Assembly (NCBI GenBank): GCA_965277735.1 | Contig: CBDIDO010000003.1 | Location: 2,728,001 to 2,792,000, forward strand | Source of the DNA: RH-AL1 sp965277735 | GTDB lineage: Bacteria > Pseudomonadota > Alphaproteobacteria > Rhizobiales > Beijerinckiaceae | Reading direction: 5' to 3' | Length of the DNA: 64,000 bases | Shown: positions 39,309 through 47,943 of the stretch, in pieces | Layout of the letters: each line of letters opens with the position of its first letter | Numbering within the stretch: the stretch's first letter is position 1 | Notes under the pieces: model-generated | What the model saw: only the letters and a program-made list of their open reading frames with translations | The model's database searches: none | What the model was told of the DNA's origin: nothing | Made by a program: the position numbers and the translations under genes

Positions 39309-39905
39309 TTGCGCCAGCCCCTGCGCCACCTGCCGAAAGCCTTCGTCTGTCTGCTTCTGGCCATGGGCACGGCGCACGCCCAGGATGTCCAATTCCGTGA
39401 CGGAGCCCCGCCGCCACCGCAGTCCCTTCCCGTCGAGCGGGCCAACCCACCCGCGTTCGCCGGGCCGCAGGAGCTGGTCGGCAAATCGATCGACGATCTC
39501 TCGAAAGGCCGGATTGGGGCCGCCGCGCGCGACGACATCAAGGCGCTGCGCCGCGGTCCGTTGCTGATCCACGGTAATTATTGCGGCATCGGCAACCGGC
39601 CGGGCACGCCGCCGATCGACGCGCTCGACGCCGCCTGCATGCGCCACGACGCCTGCACGCAAACCGGCAACCTGCCGAGCTGCCGCTGCGACGACCGCCT
39701 CCGCACCGAGGCGACCGAGGTCGCGCAGGATCCCGCCACGCCGGCTGACGTCGCCGCGCTCGCGACCGCCACCGCGGCGAGCATGAAGATCCTGATTTGC
39801 AAGGAAGGCCCGACGGAAACCGCTCCGGGCCAAGCGCAGCGAGACCCTGGAGTCGGTGGGCGTTTGACGCCCACGGTCGACGACCCCGTCAACCCCGCAC
39901 GTTGA
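39309..39905 (+). CDS. Secreted phospholipase A2-like protein
   Basis: 198 residues from TTG 39309, with GAGGA eight bases upstream. A signal peptide (FVCLLLAMGTAHA) is followed by a Pro-rich region. The core resembles the PLA2 fold: the calcium-loop-like HGNYCGIGNRPGTPP (Tyr91, Cys92), then LDAACMRHDACTQ with the catalytic His113-Asp114 pair, then PSCRCDDRL. Cysteines are placed for the usual disulfides. The C-terminal 45 residues are low complexity. Expected activity is Ca-dependent release of a fatty acid from phospholipid in periplasm or outside. Bacterial members are few and poorly studied. Confidence 0.75.
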   Translation: MRQPLRHLPKAFVCLLLAMGTAHAQDVQFRDGAPPPPQSLPVERANPPAFAGPQELVGKSIDDLSKGRIGAAARDDIKALRRGPLLIHGNYCGIGNRPGTPPIDALDAACMRHDACTQTGNLPSCRCDDRLRTEATEVAQDPATPADVAALATATAASMKILICKEGPTETAPGQAQRDPGVGGRLTPTVDDPVNPAR

Positions 39906-39933
39906 AGCTCGACGCGCCAGCACTAAAGGGGTG

Positions 39934-40782
39934 CTACGGCTTGCGGCCCTCGACGAACGGCACCTCGAAGACCTTGCGGTGCATGACCGGCCCGTGGCCG
40001 AAGAAGCCGTCCTCGCCGAACAATTCGCCGTGGTCGGCCGTCACGATGAAGTGCGTGTTGGCAGGCGCCTTTTCGTAGAGCGCGCCGACGAGCCCATCGA
40101 CATATTCGACGCAGCGAACCTGCTGGTCGTGCAGATCGCGCATCGTCTCGGCCGCGAAGAACTCCGGGACCTGCTCCGGGCCGTCCCCCGTATGCGCCAT
40201 CGCCTTATCCGAGATGACCTTATCCATGTCGCGGGCGACGCCGTGGAGGCCGGAGATCTTCGGCAGGCTCGCGCCGTCGAGCATGTAGGGATAGTGCGTC
40301 TCGCCGAGGTTGAAGAAGCGGAAGCAGCGATCGCTCTTCGAGAAGTCGACGTCGCGCACCATGCCGGCGAAATCGTTGTGGTTGCCCATCAGCTTGTAGT
40401 CGTCGAAGCCGCGCGTCAGCCCGGAATACGGGTTGAGGACCGGCATCGAGACGCGGGCGGCGGTGTGGTAATGGTGCTTCTTCAGCACGCCCGCGAGGCA
40501 GAGTTCCGGGATGAACGTCTTGAACGACAGATCCGAGATCCCGAGCCGGTCGACCCATTCGGCGAATTGCGCCTTGTAGACCTCGGAGGCGAACACGTGC
40601 TTCGGGCTCGTGTGCGGCACCTGCCCCATCAGATAGGTGAAATGCGACGGCGCCGTCCAGGAGGCGAAGCTGAAGCGCTGCTGCGCTTCGCCCAGCCGGT
40701 CGATGTTCGGTGTGCGCGCCCGCACGAAACTGTCGAAGCGACAGCTGTCGAGGACGAGAAAGACAAGATGGTTCGCGGGCAT
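39934..40782 (-). CDS. Sulfatase-like hydrolase of the alkaline phosphatase superfamily
   Basis: 282 residues. The start PANHLVFLVLDSCRFDSFVRARTPNIDRL and WTAPSHFTYLMGQVPHTSP give the N-terminal metal Asp and the nucleophile region, and VTADHGELFGEDGFFGHGP gives the C-terminal Asp-His metal site. It is shorter than classical sulfatases and lacks the CxPxR formylglycine motif, with Ser or Thr in the TAPSHF segment as the likely nucleophile. It is therefore more likely a phospho- or sulfo-ester hydrolase/transferase than a true arylsulfatase. It is divergent from the operon at 40947-45548, sharing a 164-base promoter region. Confidence 0.75.
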   Translation of the reverse strand: MPANHLVFLVLDSCRFDSFVRARTPNIDRLGEAQQRFSFASWTAPSHFTYLMGQVPHTSPKHVFASEVYKAQFAEWVDRLGISDLSFKTFIPELCLAGVLKKHHYHTAARVSMPVLNPYSGLTRGFDDYKLMGNHNDFAGMVRDVDFSKSDRCFRFFNLGETHYPYMLDGASLPKISGLHGVARDMDKVISDKAMAHTGDGPEQVPEFFAAETMRDLHDQQVRCVEYVDGLVGALYEKAPANTHFIVTADHGELFGEDGFFGHGPVMHRKVFEVPFVEGRKP

Positions 40783-40946
40783 GCAATGCAGTTACAGGAG
40801 GGTCCCCATGCGGGCAATTCCAAACCCTGGGCGATGTCTCCCGGAATCCGGCCGCGTTTTTTGCCTGTTTGGGAAGCGATTAGCGCCGGGCCTTGCTCTC
40901 TGTTAGGGGGCGAGGCTCCAGGCTTCGGTGCCGCAGGGACATCGCG

Positions 40947-41591
40947 ATGCAAGCCGACTCCGGCTACGACACAACAGGGTTCGAGGCGCTGCGGCGCGAG
41001 CTGCTCACCTTGAACGAGGGCGCGCTGGCCGACGGCCTCGTCGCCGTGCGTGATGGCGTCGTCGTGACCCCCGAGCGGCCGCGCCGCGTCGCACGCCGCA
41101 AGATAGCAGCGCCTGCAAAGGCCGCGGCCGCCTTGAAGGGCAAGCCGAAGGCGCCGAAGAAAGCCAAGAAACGTCCCGATCGCAGTCCCGACGCGGCGCG
41201 GCGCCTGCTCGCGCTGCTGTCCCGCCGGAAGGGGGATGAATCTCTCGACCTTCCCGGCACGGCGTTCACCGAGGCCGGCGTGACCCGCCTGCTCGCCCAT
41301 CTGCGCGGACGTCGCTCGAAGCGCGGCGGCGCATGGGTGCGTTTCCTTCAGCGCGCGGACCGCTACCTGCAGCGTCCCGTTCCGGCGGGCAACCGCACGG
41401 TCCAGGGGGTCGGGTTCGAACGGCTGCAGATTGTCACGCGCCAGCTCGCCGAGATCGAATTGGGGGGCTGGGCGCGGTTTCACGAGTCGCATGCTGTGCG
41501 ACGCCGTAAGGTCGTCCCGACAGCGCCGTTGACCCAGGACGCGGCTCCCGCCGACCCGGCCGCGTCGCGGCGAAAAGGAACCAGCCGGTGA
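40947..41591 (+). CDS. Uncharacterised basic protein, first gene of the ACP/AlkP operon
   Basis: 214 residues from ATG 40947 (MQADSGYDTTGFEALRRELL). The upstream open frame is unlike protein. A Lys/Ala/Pro-rich stretch at about 55-85 (KAPKKAKKRPDRS) is probably disordered. The rest has helical text ARRLLALLSRRKG, FTEAGVTRLLAHLRGRR and FERLQIVTRQLAEIELGG. No signal peptide, membrane helix or known motif was found. Its TGA overlaps the GTG of the LpqC-type esterase, making it translationally coupled and the lead gene of five. Function is unknown. Confidence 0.6.
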   Translation: MQADSGYDTTGFEALRRELLTLNEGALADGLVAVRDGVVVTPERPRRVARRKIAAPAKAAAALKGKPKAPKKAKKRPDRSPDAARRLLALLSRRKGDESLDLPGTAFTEAGVTRLLAHLRGRRSKRGGAWVRFLQRADRYLQRPVPAGNRTVQGVGFERLQIVTRQLAEIELGGWARFHESHAVRRRKVVPTAPLTQDAAPADPAASRRKGTSR

Positions 41592-42589
41592 GCGCGAGGC
41601 CTCTCCATCTCATCGCCTGCCTCGGCATGCTCGCGTCGGCCCCGTGGGCGGGGGCGCTGGCGCAGGGCATGGATCAGGACGGACTTGGACCCTACGACGC
41701 GGGGCCAGGTGGCCCTGAGGACGGACCCGGCATGGGCGGCCGCATGCGCGGTGGTGGGATGCGCGGCGGCGGCATGGACGACGAGGGTGCGGGCGGCCGC
41801 GGCGGCGGCTCGGCCGACATGACGGAGCAGGCGGTCACCGTCGGCGGCGCCCAGCGGCCCTACTACATCCACGTCCCGCGGGACGTCGGGCATCCGGCGC
41901 CCGTGGTGTTCGTCTTCCACGGCGGCGGCGGACGGCCCCAGGGCATCGCGCGCAAGTCGAACATGGACGAAGTGGCCGATCGGAACGGCTTCATCGTCAT
42001 CTATCCCGAAGGCTCCGCCTCGCCGTCGGGCCGCGGCGGCAGCTGGAACATCGGATCGTCGCAGACCGTCAGCGGCACCGACGACGTCGCCTATGTCGAT
42101 GCCGTCCTTAAGGACGTCGGTGCGCACATGCAGATCGACCCCTCGCGGATCTACGCCGTGGGGCATTCGATGGGCGGCGTCTTTTCCTATCGTCTGGCCT
42201 GCGAGATGTCGGGCACGTTCGCGGCGATCGCGCCGGTCTCGGCGACCATGGTCGAGCCGTCGTGCAACCCGACAAGCCCGGTCGCGGTCCTCCACATCCA
42301 GGGCTCGGCCGACGACCGTATTCCACTGCGGGGCGGCCGCGGCCAGATGACCAGAGAAGGCCGGGACTGGCCCGCGCCGCAGAAGGGCGTGACGGCCTGG
42401 AGCCGCTTCGACGCTTGCGAAGCGACGCCGAGCACGAAGACCGAAGGGATCGCCACCTGCGAGACCTATGCGGGCTGCAAGGCAACGGTCGAGATGTGTA
42501 TACTATCCGGCGAAGGCCACCCCTGGCCACAGGACGCCGCCCCGAAGATCTGGGCGTTCTTCGCCGCCCACCCGAAAGTGTTGCAGTAG
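41588..42589 (+). CDS. Secreted LpqC/PHB-depolymerase-type esterase with Gly/Met/Arg-rich linker
   Basis: 333 residues from GTG 41588. A signal peptide ends near ALAQG. Residues about 28-75 form an odd low-complexity linker rich in Gly, Met, Asp and Arg (MGGRMRGGGMRGGGMDD). The catalytic domain has VVFVFHGGGGRPQGIA (oxyanion hole), IVIYPEGS, nucleophile Ser194 in VGHSMGG, DDRIPLRGG (acid) and SGEGHPWP (His), typical of COG3509 esterases that include poly(3-hydroxybutyrate) depolymerases and feruloyl esterases. It is probably periplasmic, coupled to the upstream gene, and lies 27 bases before the ACP gene. Confidence 0.85.
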   Translation: MSARPLHLIACLGMLASAPWAGALAQGMDQDGLGPYDAGPGGPEDGPGMGGRMRGGGMRGGGMDDEGAGGRGGGSADMTEQAVTVGGAQRPYYIHVPRDVGHPAPVVFVFHGGGGRPQGIARKSNMDEVADRNGFIVIYPEGSASPSGRGGSWNIGSSQTVSGTDDVAYVDAVLKDVGAHMQIDPSRIYAVGHSMGGVFSYRLACEMSGTFAAIAPVSATMVEPSCNPTSPVAVLHIQGSADDRIPLRGGRGQMTREGRDWPAPQKGVTAWSRFDACEATPSTKTEGIATCETYAGCKATVEMCILSGEGHPWPQDAAPKIWAFFAAHPKVLQ

Positions 42590-42616
42590 GCCGCGGCCGC
42601 TCGGCAAGGATTTGAT

Positions 42617-42952
42617 TTGAGTTCGAGGATGATGGACGACACCAGAAACGCGCGCATTGCGGTCGATCACGAGACGATCGAGAAGACGGTCATCGCGACC
42701 CTTAGCGATCTCGTTCAGGATTGGGACATCGAGGAGCCGATAGAAGGCTCGACCAAGGTCGTCGCCGACCTCGGCTTCGAATCGATCGACCTCATCCAGA
42801 TGGTCGCCGCGCTCGAGCGGGCGTTCAAGCTGAAGGGTGGATCGCTGGTCGAGATGCTCGTTGTCGACGGCCGCTACGTCGACGACCTCACGGTGGATCG
42901 TATCGTGGAGCGGGTCGAACACCGGTTCTCGAGCGAGAAGAGGCAGGCATGA
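42617..42952 (+). CDS. Stand-alone acyl carrier protein
   Basis: 111 residues from TTG 42617 (AAGGA seven bases upstream); ATG 42629 or 42632 are alternatives. DLGFESIDLIQMVAALERAF is the phosphopantetheine attachment site with Ser56, and the surrounding four-helix pattern is ACP-like. The chain is longer than housekeeping AcpP (about 78), with a 25-residue N-terminal extension and the insertion LKGGSLVEMLVVDGRYVDDL typical of specialised ACPs. Its stop overlaps the AlkP-superfamily gene (ATGA). No ketosynthase or NRPS lies nearby, so it may carry an acyl chain for transfer or modification by neighbouring hydrolases. Confidence 0.85.
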   Translation: MSSRMMDDTRNARIAVDHETIEKTVIATLSDLVQDWDIEEPIEGSTKVVADLGFESIDLIQMVAALERAFKLKGGSLVEMLVVDGRYVDDLTVDRIVERVEHRFSSEKRQA

Positions 42953-44544
42953 CGCAGACCCTGTTCATCGGCCTCGACGGAGCGACCTTCACGCTGTTCG
43001 ACGCCTTTACGCGCGAGCTGCCCGGCGAAGGCGTTGTGATGCCGCACCTGGCGCGCCTGATGCGCGAGGGCTTCCAGGCGCCGCTCCGCTCGACCCGGCA
43101 CCCGCTGACGCCGCCCGCCTGGACGACGATGATGACCGGCCGTTCGCCCGGCAACCACGGCATCTTCGATTTCGTGCGCGTCGAGGATCGCGGCCGCGAC
43201 TGCCTGTGGACGCTGGCGTCGGCCACCGACAACCGCTGCGAGACGATCTGGTCGATCGCGAGCCGGCATGGCAAGCGCGTCGTCTCCTTGAACTTCCCGA
43301 TGATGTCGCCGCCGGAGACGATCAACGGTGCGATCGTGTCGGGCTTCGTCTCGTGGAAGCATCTGCGCCGCAACATGACACCGCCGGACCTCTACGACCG
43401 GCTGAAGGCGATCCCCGGCTTCGACGCCAAGGAGCTCGCCTGGGACTTCAAGCGCGAGGACCAGATCGGCGACGACATGTCGGTCGCCGACCTCGAGGCC
43501 TGGGTGCTCGCGCACCGGCTGCGCGAGGAGCAATGGTTCAAGGTCGCCGAGACGATGCTGGCCGAGGACCATCCCGACCTGTTCGCTGTGATGTTCGACG
43601 GCACCGACAAGCTGCAGCACCAGCTCTGGCATGTGCTCGAGCCTGCTTTGCAGCCGCCCGCGCCTTCGGCCGAGCACGCGCGGCTGCGCGAGCTGACGCT
43701 CGGCTATTATCGCCGCCTCGACCATTACATCGGCCGCCTCGTCGAGATCGCCGGACCGAAGGCGCAGGTCTTCCTCGCCTCCGACCACGGCTTCGCCGGC
43801 ACCGCTCAGATCGTCCGTATCAACCGCTACCTCGGCGAGCTCGGCTACCTCACCTGGGCCGTCGACGACGGCAGCGAGGAGGCCAAGCGCCGCGTCGACG
43901 TGAACTTCGCCTTCCTCGATTGGGAGAAGACGAAGGCGTTCTGCCCCACCCCGTCGTCGAATGGCATCCGCATCCGCGTCGCCCGTGAGCCCGGTCAAGC
44001 CGGCATCGCGCCGCACGAGTACGACAGCTTCCGCGACAAGCTGATCGCCGACCTGCACGCGCTCCGCGGCCCGAACGGCGAGAAGGTGATCACGCATGTG
44101 ATGACGCGCGAGGAGGCGTTCCCAGGCCCCGCCATGGCGGACGCGCCCGACCTCACGCTGATGCTGAACGACTTCGGCTTTGTCTCCGTGCGCGACAAGA
44201 CGCCCGTCGTCGCTGCCCGCGCCTATCCTGCGGGCACGCATCATCCCGACGGCATCTTCATCGCCGCCGGTCCCGGCGTGGCGCGCGATGAGACGCGCGA
44301 GATGGTCCAGCTCATCGACGTGCCGTCTGTCCTGCTGCACAGCGTCGGCCTGGCCGTCCCGGCCGACTTCGAGGGCGAGGTGCCGCGCCATCTCTTTACC
44401 GAGGCCGAATGGGCAGCGCGTCCGCTGCAAGCCGGCGAGGCCGCGCATGCGGTCGACCGCGAGGTCACCGACGGCGGCCCGTCCGACGCGGAGCGCGAGA
44501 AGATCCTCGAGCAGATGCGCGCCCTCGGCTACCTCGACGCCTGA
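42949..44544 (+). CDS. AlkP-superfamily phosphohydrolase/phosphodiesterase (COG3379-type)
   Basis: 531 residues. Metal and nucleophile motifs in order: LFIGLDGATFTLFD (Asp10), TPPAWTTMMTGRSPGNHGIFDF with the likely nucleophile Thr, MFDGTDKLQHQLW, LASDHGFAGT (Asp-His pair) and AGTHHPDGIF (last His). This is the 'predicted phosphohydrolase/phosphomutase' branch of type I phosphodiesterases. No signal peptide is evident, so the enzyme is cytoplasmic unless exported otherwise. It is coupled at both ends: ATGA with the ACP gene and TGATG with the alpha/beta hydrolase gene. A role in cleaving or transferring a phosphodiester head group is inferred. Confidence 0.87.
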   Translation: MTQTLFIGLDGATFTLFDAFTRELPGEGVVMPHLARLMREGFQAPLRSTRHPLTPPAWTTMMTGRSPGNHGIFDFVRVEDRGRDCLWTLASATDNRCETIWSIASRHGKRVVSLNFPMMSPPETINGAIVSGFVSWKHLRRNMTPPDLYDRLKAIPGFDAKELAWDFKREDQIGDDMSVADLEAWVLAHRLREEQWFKVAETMLAEDHPDLFAVMFDGTDKLQHQLWHVLEPALQPPAPSAEHARLRELTLGYYRRLDHYIGRLVEIAGPKAQVFLASDHGFAGTAQIVRINRYLGELGYLTWAVDDGSEEAKRRVDVNFAFLDWEKTKAFCPTPSSNGIRIRVAREPGQAGIAPHEYDSFRDKLIADLHALRGPNGEKVITHVMTREEAFPGPAMADAPDLTLMLNDFGFVSVRDKTPVVAARAYPAGTHHPDGIFIAAGPGVARDETREMVQLIDVPSVLLHSVGLAVPADFEGEVPRHLFTEAEWAARPLQAGEAAHAVDREVTDGGPSDAEREKILEQMRALGYLDA

Positions 44545-45548
44545 TGGGACCGGCTGCAGGCGGGGGGCCCGCAACGCTTGGCCCTGTCACGCTCTCCTGC
44601 GGCCGCATCGGTAGCGTTCAGATCCCGCAGCTCGGCCGCCGCGCGCCCGACGACATCGTCATGGTGCACGGGCTCGGTGCCAATCTCGGCTTCTGGTACG
44701 CCAGCGCCGTCGAGCATTTCCGCAACTTCGGCCGCGTCACCCTGTTCGACCTGCCCGGCCACGGCGACAGCGAGATGCCGGAGACGGGCTATTCGCCGCG
44801 CGCGCTCGCTGGCGTCTTGCGCGAATTGCTCGATCACCACGGCATCGAGCGCGCGCATCTCGTCGCCCACAGTTTTGGTGGAAGTGTCGCGCTGGCCTTC
44901 GCCATCGTGCATCCCGAGCGCGTGAAGAGCCTGGTGCTCGCCGACGTGCGGCTGTGGGCCGTCGAGCCGCCCGTCGTCGCCGACGAGGCAAGCCTGCGCG
45001 TGCAGCGCCTGCGCGACGCTGGGCTGAATCTCACCGACAACCGCTACGACATGTCCGTCCAGCTGCTCATCGAGCTGGCACGTCTTCGCGTCGCCAGCGA
45101 CGATCCGATGGCCGCGATCGGCGAGATCATGCCCGGTGCCCGCGGCCTTTTCTCCGGCCGCCGCACCGCGCGCAAATGGCTGAAGCTCGTCGACTCGACA
45201 CAGGCCTATGCGGAGATGACCGATGCCGCGGCGCTCCCGCTCGAGGACGTCGCCAAGATCGCGCAGCCGATCCTGCTCGTCTACGGCGGCCACTCGACCT
45301 GCGCTCGCTCGGCCGAGGCGCTAGTCGGGCTGTGCCAGCGTTGCCGCCTGCAGGTGATCCCCGATGTCGGCCACTTCTTCCCGCTGACGCGCCCGCATCT
45401 CTTCGCGCGGATTGCGCTCGACTATCTGCGCTCGATTGCGCGGGCGCGGCGCCGGCGGGCGCGACGTGCTGCTCTTCAGCAGGGCAACACGACCACCGTC
45501 GTGACGACGCCGCAGGATGCGACGGACGAGACCGCGTCCGCCGCTTGA
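44544..45548 (+). CDS. Alpha/beta hydrolase, last gene of the ACP/AlkP operon
   Basis: 334 residues starting in a TGATG overlap. Fold motifs: VMVHGLGANLGFW (oxyanion loop), LFDLPGHGDSEMP, nucleophile Ser110 in VAHSFGGSVAL, and VIPDVGHFFPL with the catalytic His. The C-terminal 35 residues are basic then Thr/Ala-rich (RARRRRARRAAL), probably disordered. No signal peptide. As the terminal member of an operon with an ACP it could be a thioesterase or acyltransferase releasing the ACP-bound group, but this is inference from context. Confidence 0.87.
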   Translation: MGPAAGGGPATLGPVTLSCGRIGSVQIPQLGRRAPDDIVMVHGLGANLGFWYASAVEHFRNFGRVTLFDLPGHGDSEMPETGYSPRALAGVLRELLDHHGIERAHLVAHSFGGSVALAFAIVHPERVKSLVLADVRLWAVEPPVVADEASLRVQRLRDAGLNLTDNRYDMSVQLLIELARLRVASDDPMAAIGEIMPGARGLFSGRRTARKWLKLVDSTQAYAEMTDAAALPLEDVAKIAQPILLVYGGHSTCARSAEALVGLCQRCRLQVIPDVGHFFPLTRPHLFARIALDYLRSIARARRRRARRAALQQGNTTTVVTTPQDATDETASAA

Positions 45549-45555
45549 TCTCGCT

Positions 45556-46800
45556 TCAGCTCCAGGCGTGCAGCGGCGGGTTGACGCCGTTTAGCGCGTA
45601 ATTGCCGAGGATCGCATACTTCCAGCGCACGGGATCGTGCAGCGTGTGGGTGCGCGCGTTGCGCCAATGGCGGTCGAAATTATGGACCGCCAGCGTCGAG
45701 CGCGTGCCGCCGAGCTCGAACAGCTTGTTCGTCGCGGCGATCGCGATCTCCGTCGACAGCACCTTGGCTTCCGCGACCGCGATCTGCGCCTTGGCAACGC
45801 TGTCGGCCGATGGCGCCGCCACGGCGGCGTCGATAGCGAGGCCGGCCTTCTCAAGCAAAGCCTGCGTTGCGTGTAGCCGCAGCGAGAGGTCGCCGACGGC
45901 CTGGATCGTGTAGGGGTCCTGCCACGCGTGATCGAGCCCGGAATCGACCCAGGCACGCGTCGACGTCCTCACGAAGCGGACCGTCTCCTCGATCGTGCCG
46001 CGCGCGATGCCGGTGTCGACGGCGGCCTGGATGATCTGGAAGATCGCGCCGTCCGCGGTCGGCGTCTCGTAGCCCTTGTAGCCCGGCACGACATGCGTCT
46101 TCGGCACCTTGACGCCGTCGAGCAGCACCGTGCCGGACAGCGTCGTGCGCTGGCCGAAGCTCGACCAATCGTCGATCACCGTGAGCCCCGGCGCGTCGCG
46201 ATCGGCGATCGCGTACCAGGCGCGTCCTTCATTATCGAGCGCCACGATCGGCACGAGATGCGCGAGCAGCGCACCCGACGAATAGAACTTCTTGCCGGTG
46301 ACGACGACGTGGTCGCCCTTGTCCTCGAACTTCGTCTCGAAGTCCGCGGCGCGCTTCGAGCCGAACTCGGAGAAGGCGTTGCCGAACCGCGTGCCCCTCA
46401 GGACCTCGCCGAACAGCAGCTTCTTCTGCGCCTCGTCGGACACCGTGCGGATCGCCGCGACGACGCCGAGATGGTTCTGCGGGATCTGCCCGAGCGACGG
46501 ATCAGCGGCCGAGATCGTCTCGATCACCTTGTTCAGCGTGACGTAAGACAGCTCGGGACCACCGAACGCCTTTGGTACGTTGATCGACCACAGGCCGCTC
46601 TGCGAGAAGCGGTCGAGCTCGGCGACCGGCCAGCGCCGCTCGCGGTCGCGCTCGGAGGCTTCCTCGGCGAAGTCGGCGGCGAGCGTCTCGGCGATCGCGA
46701 TCGCCTCCGCATCGCTCTCAATGACATGCGCAGGCGCGGCCGGGCGCGGCACGCCCGGGACGGCGGCCTTGCCGTCCGGCGTCTTCATGGCGACATTCAT
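45556..46800 (-). CDS. sfnB: SfnB family acyl-CoA dehydrogenase-like monooxygenase
   Basis: 414 residues with the acyl-CoA dehydrogenase fold of the DszC/SfnB type: FSQSGLWSINVPKAFGGPELSY, FGNAFSEFGSKRAADFET and the ending DPVRWKYAILGNYALNGVNPPLHAWS, which is characteristic of SfnB. These flavin enzymes use FMNH2 and O2 on organosulfur compounds; SfnB is encoded with dimethylsulfone monooxygenase and induced by sulfate starvation. It is the last gene of the minus-strand unit msuE-sfnG-sfnB, 12 bases after sfnG. It is convergent with the ACP operon. Confidence 0.88.
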   Translation of the reverse strand: MNVAMKTPDGKAAVPGVPRPAAPAHVIESDAEAIAIAETLAADFAEEASERDRERRWPVAELDRFSQSGLWSINVPKAFGGPELSYVTLNKVIETISAADPSLGQIPQNHLGVVAAIRTVSDEAQKKLLFGEVLRGTRFGNAFSEFGSKRAADFETKFEDKGDHVVVTGKKFYSSGALLAHLVPIVALDNEGRAWYAIADRDAPGLTVIDDWSSFGQRTTLSGTVLLDGVKVPKTHVVPGYKGYETPTADGAIFQIIQAAVDTGIARGTIEETVRFVRTSTRAWVDSGLDHAWQDPYTIQAVGDLSLRLHATQALLEKAGLAIDAAVAAPSADSVAKAQIAVAEAKVLSTEIAIAATNKLFELGGTRSTLAVHNFDRHWRNARTHTLHDPVRWKYAILGNYALNGVNPPLHAWS

Positions 46801-46812
46801 TGCAAGCGCTCC

Positions 46813-47925
46813 CTATTCCGCCGCGACGGCGTAGCTGTGCTTGGCCTCGATCGCGCGCACGAGCGGGATGATGGTGCGGCCGAAATACTCGACCTCCTCC
46901 TGGAAGTGCAGGAAGGCGAGCAGGATCAGGTCGGCACCTGCCTCCTTGAGCGCGACGATACGATCGGCGATCTGCTGCGGCGTGCCGATGAGGTTCGATC
47001 TAAAACCATCATTGTATTGCACGAGATCGTCGAACGAGGACTTCGCCCAATTGCCCTGCCCTTCCGGCGAGGCCTTGCCGGCGTTCTTTACCTCGTGGCC
47101 GAAGGCGTTGACGGCCTCGGGATCGGCCTTCTCGATGATCTCGGCGAGGACGGCGCGCGCCTCCTCTTCGGTGTCGCGCGCGATGACGAAGGCGTTGACG
47201 CCGACTCTCACCTTGTGGCCGTTCGCCGCTGCCTTGCCGCGGATGTCGTCGACCTGCTTGCGAATCTCCTCCGGCGTGTTGCCGTTGGTGAAGTACCAAT
47301 CGGAGACGCGCGCCGCCATGTCGCGCGCCGCGCGCGACGAGCCACCCTGGAAGATCTCCGGCTGCGGATCGATCGGCTTCGGCTTCAGATTGTAATTCCG
47401 GAAGCGGTAGAAATCGCCGGCGAAGGTGAAATTCTCCTCGCTCCAGATCCCGCGCAGCGAGCGGATGAATTCCTCGGAGCGGCGATAGCGCTCGTCGTGG
47501 TCGAGCCAGGGCTCGCCGATCGCCGTGAACTCGCCGCGGAACCAACCGGAGACGACGTTGACCGCCGCGCGGCCGTTGTACATCACGTTGAGCGTCGCGA
47601 CCTGCTTGGCGGCGACGGCCGGGTTCCACGGCCCCGGCAGCAGCGCGACGATCACCTTGAGCTTGCTGGTCGCCTCGAGCAAAGCCTGGCTGAACGTGAC
47701 GGGCTCATGCTGGTTGTCGGCGCCGTAGCCGGCGGTGAAGCGGATCTGGCTCAGCGCGTAATCGAAGCCGCTGCGCTCGGCGATCTGCGCGAGCTTGCGA
47801 TTGTAGTCGATGTCCCAGCTCGTGCGCTGCTCGATCTTCGAGATGACGAGGCCGCCAGAGACGTTTGGCACCCAATAGGCGAACTTCACCGGCTCCGGCG
47901 CGGCGTTCAAATGCGTGTCGGTCAT
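46813..47925 (-). CDS. sfnG: FMNH2-dependent dimethylsulfone monooxygenase
   Basis: 370 residues, a bacterial luciferase-like flavin monooxygenase. Recognised segments are FAYWVPNVSGGLVISKIEQRT, ALSQIRFTAGYGADNQHEP, LPGPWNPAVAAKQVATL, NVVSGWFRGEF, EIFQGGSSRAARDMAA and NLIGTPQQIADRI. SfnG converts dimethylsulfone to methanesulfinate, feeding sulfur assimilation when sulfate is scarce. It lies between the flavin reductase gene and sfnB in one unit with spacings of 18 and 12 bases. No sigma-54 activator SfnR is encoded nearby. Confidence 0.93.
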   Translation of the reverse strand: MTDTHLNAAPEPVKFAYWVPNVSGGLVISKIEQRTSWDIDYNRKLAQIAERSGFDYALSQIRFTAGYGADNQHEPVTFSQALLEATSKLKVIVALLPGPWNPAVAAKQVATLNVMYNGRAAVNVVSGWFRGEFTAIGEPWLDHDERYRRSEEFIRSLRGIWSEENFTFAGDFYRFRNYNLKPKPIDPQPEIFQGGSSRAARDMAARVSDWYFTNGNTPEEIRKQVDDIRGKAAANGHKVRVGVNAFVIARDTEEEARAVLAEIIEKADPEAVNAFGHEVKNAGKASPEGQGNWAKSSFDDLVQYNDGFRSNLIGTPQQIADRIVALKEAGADLILLAFLHFQEEVEYFGRTIIPLVRAIEAKHSYAVAAE

Positions 47926-47943
47926 GTGGTCCTCGATCTTGTC

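Noticed and set aside
39934..40782. Classical arylsulfatase
   Set aside because: The CxPxR formylglycine motif is missing and the chain is too short, so only the AlkP-superfamily fold is claimed.
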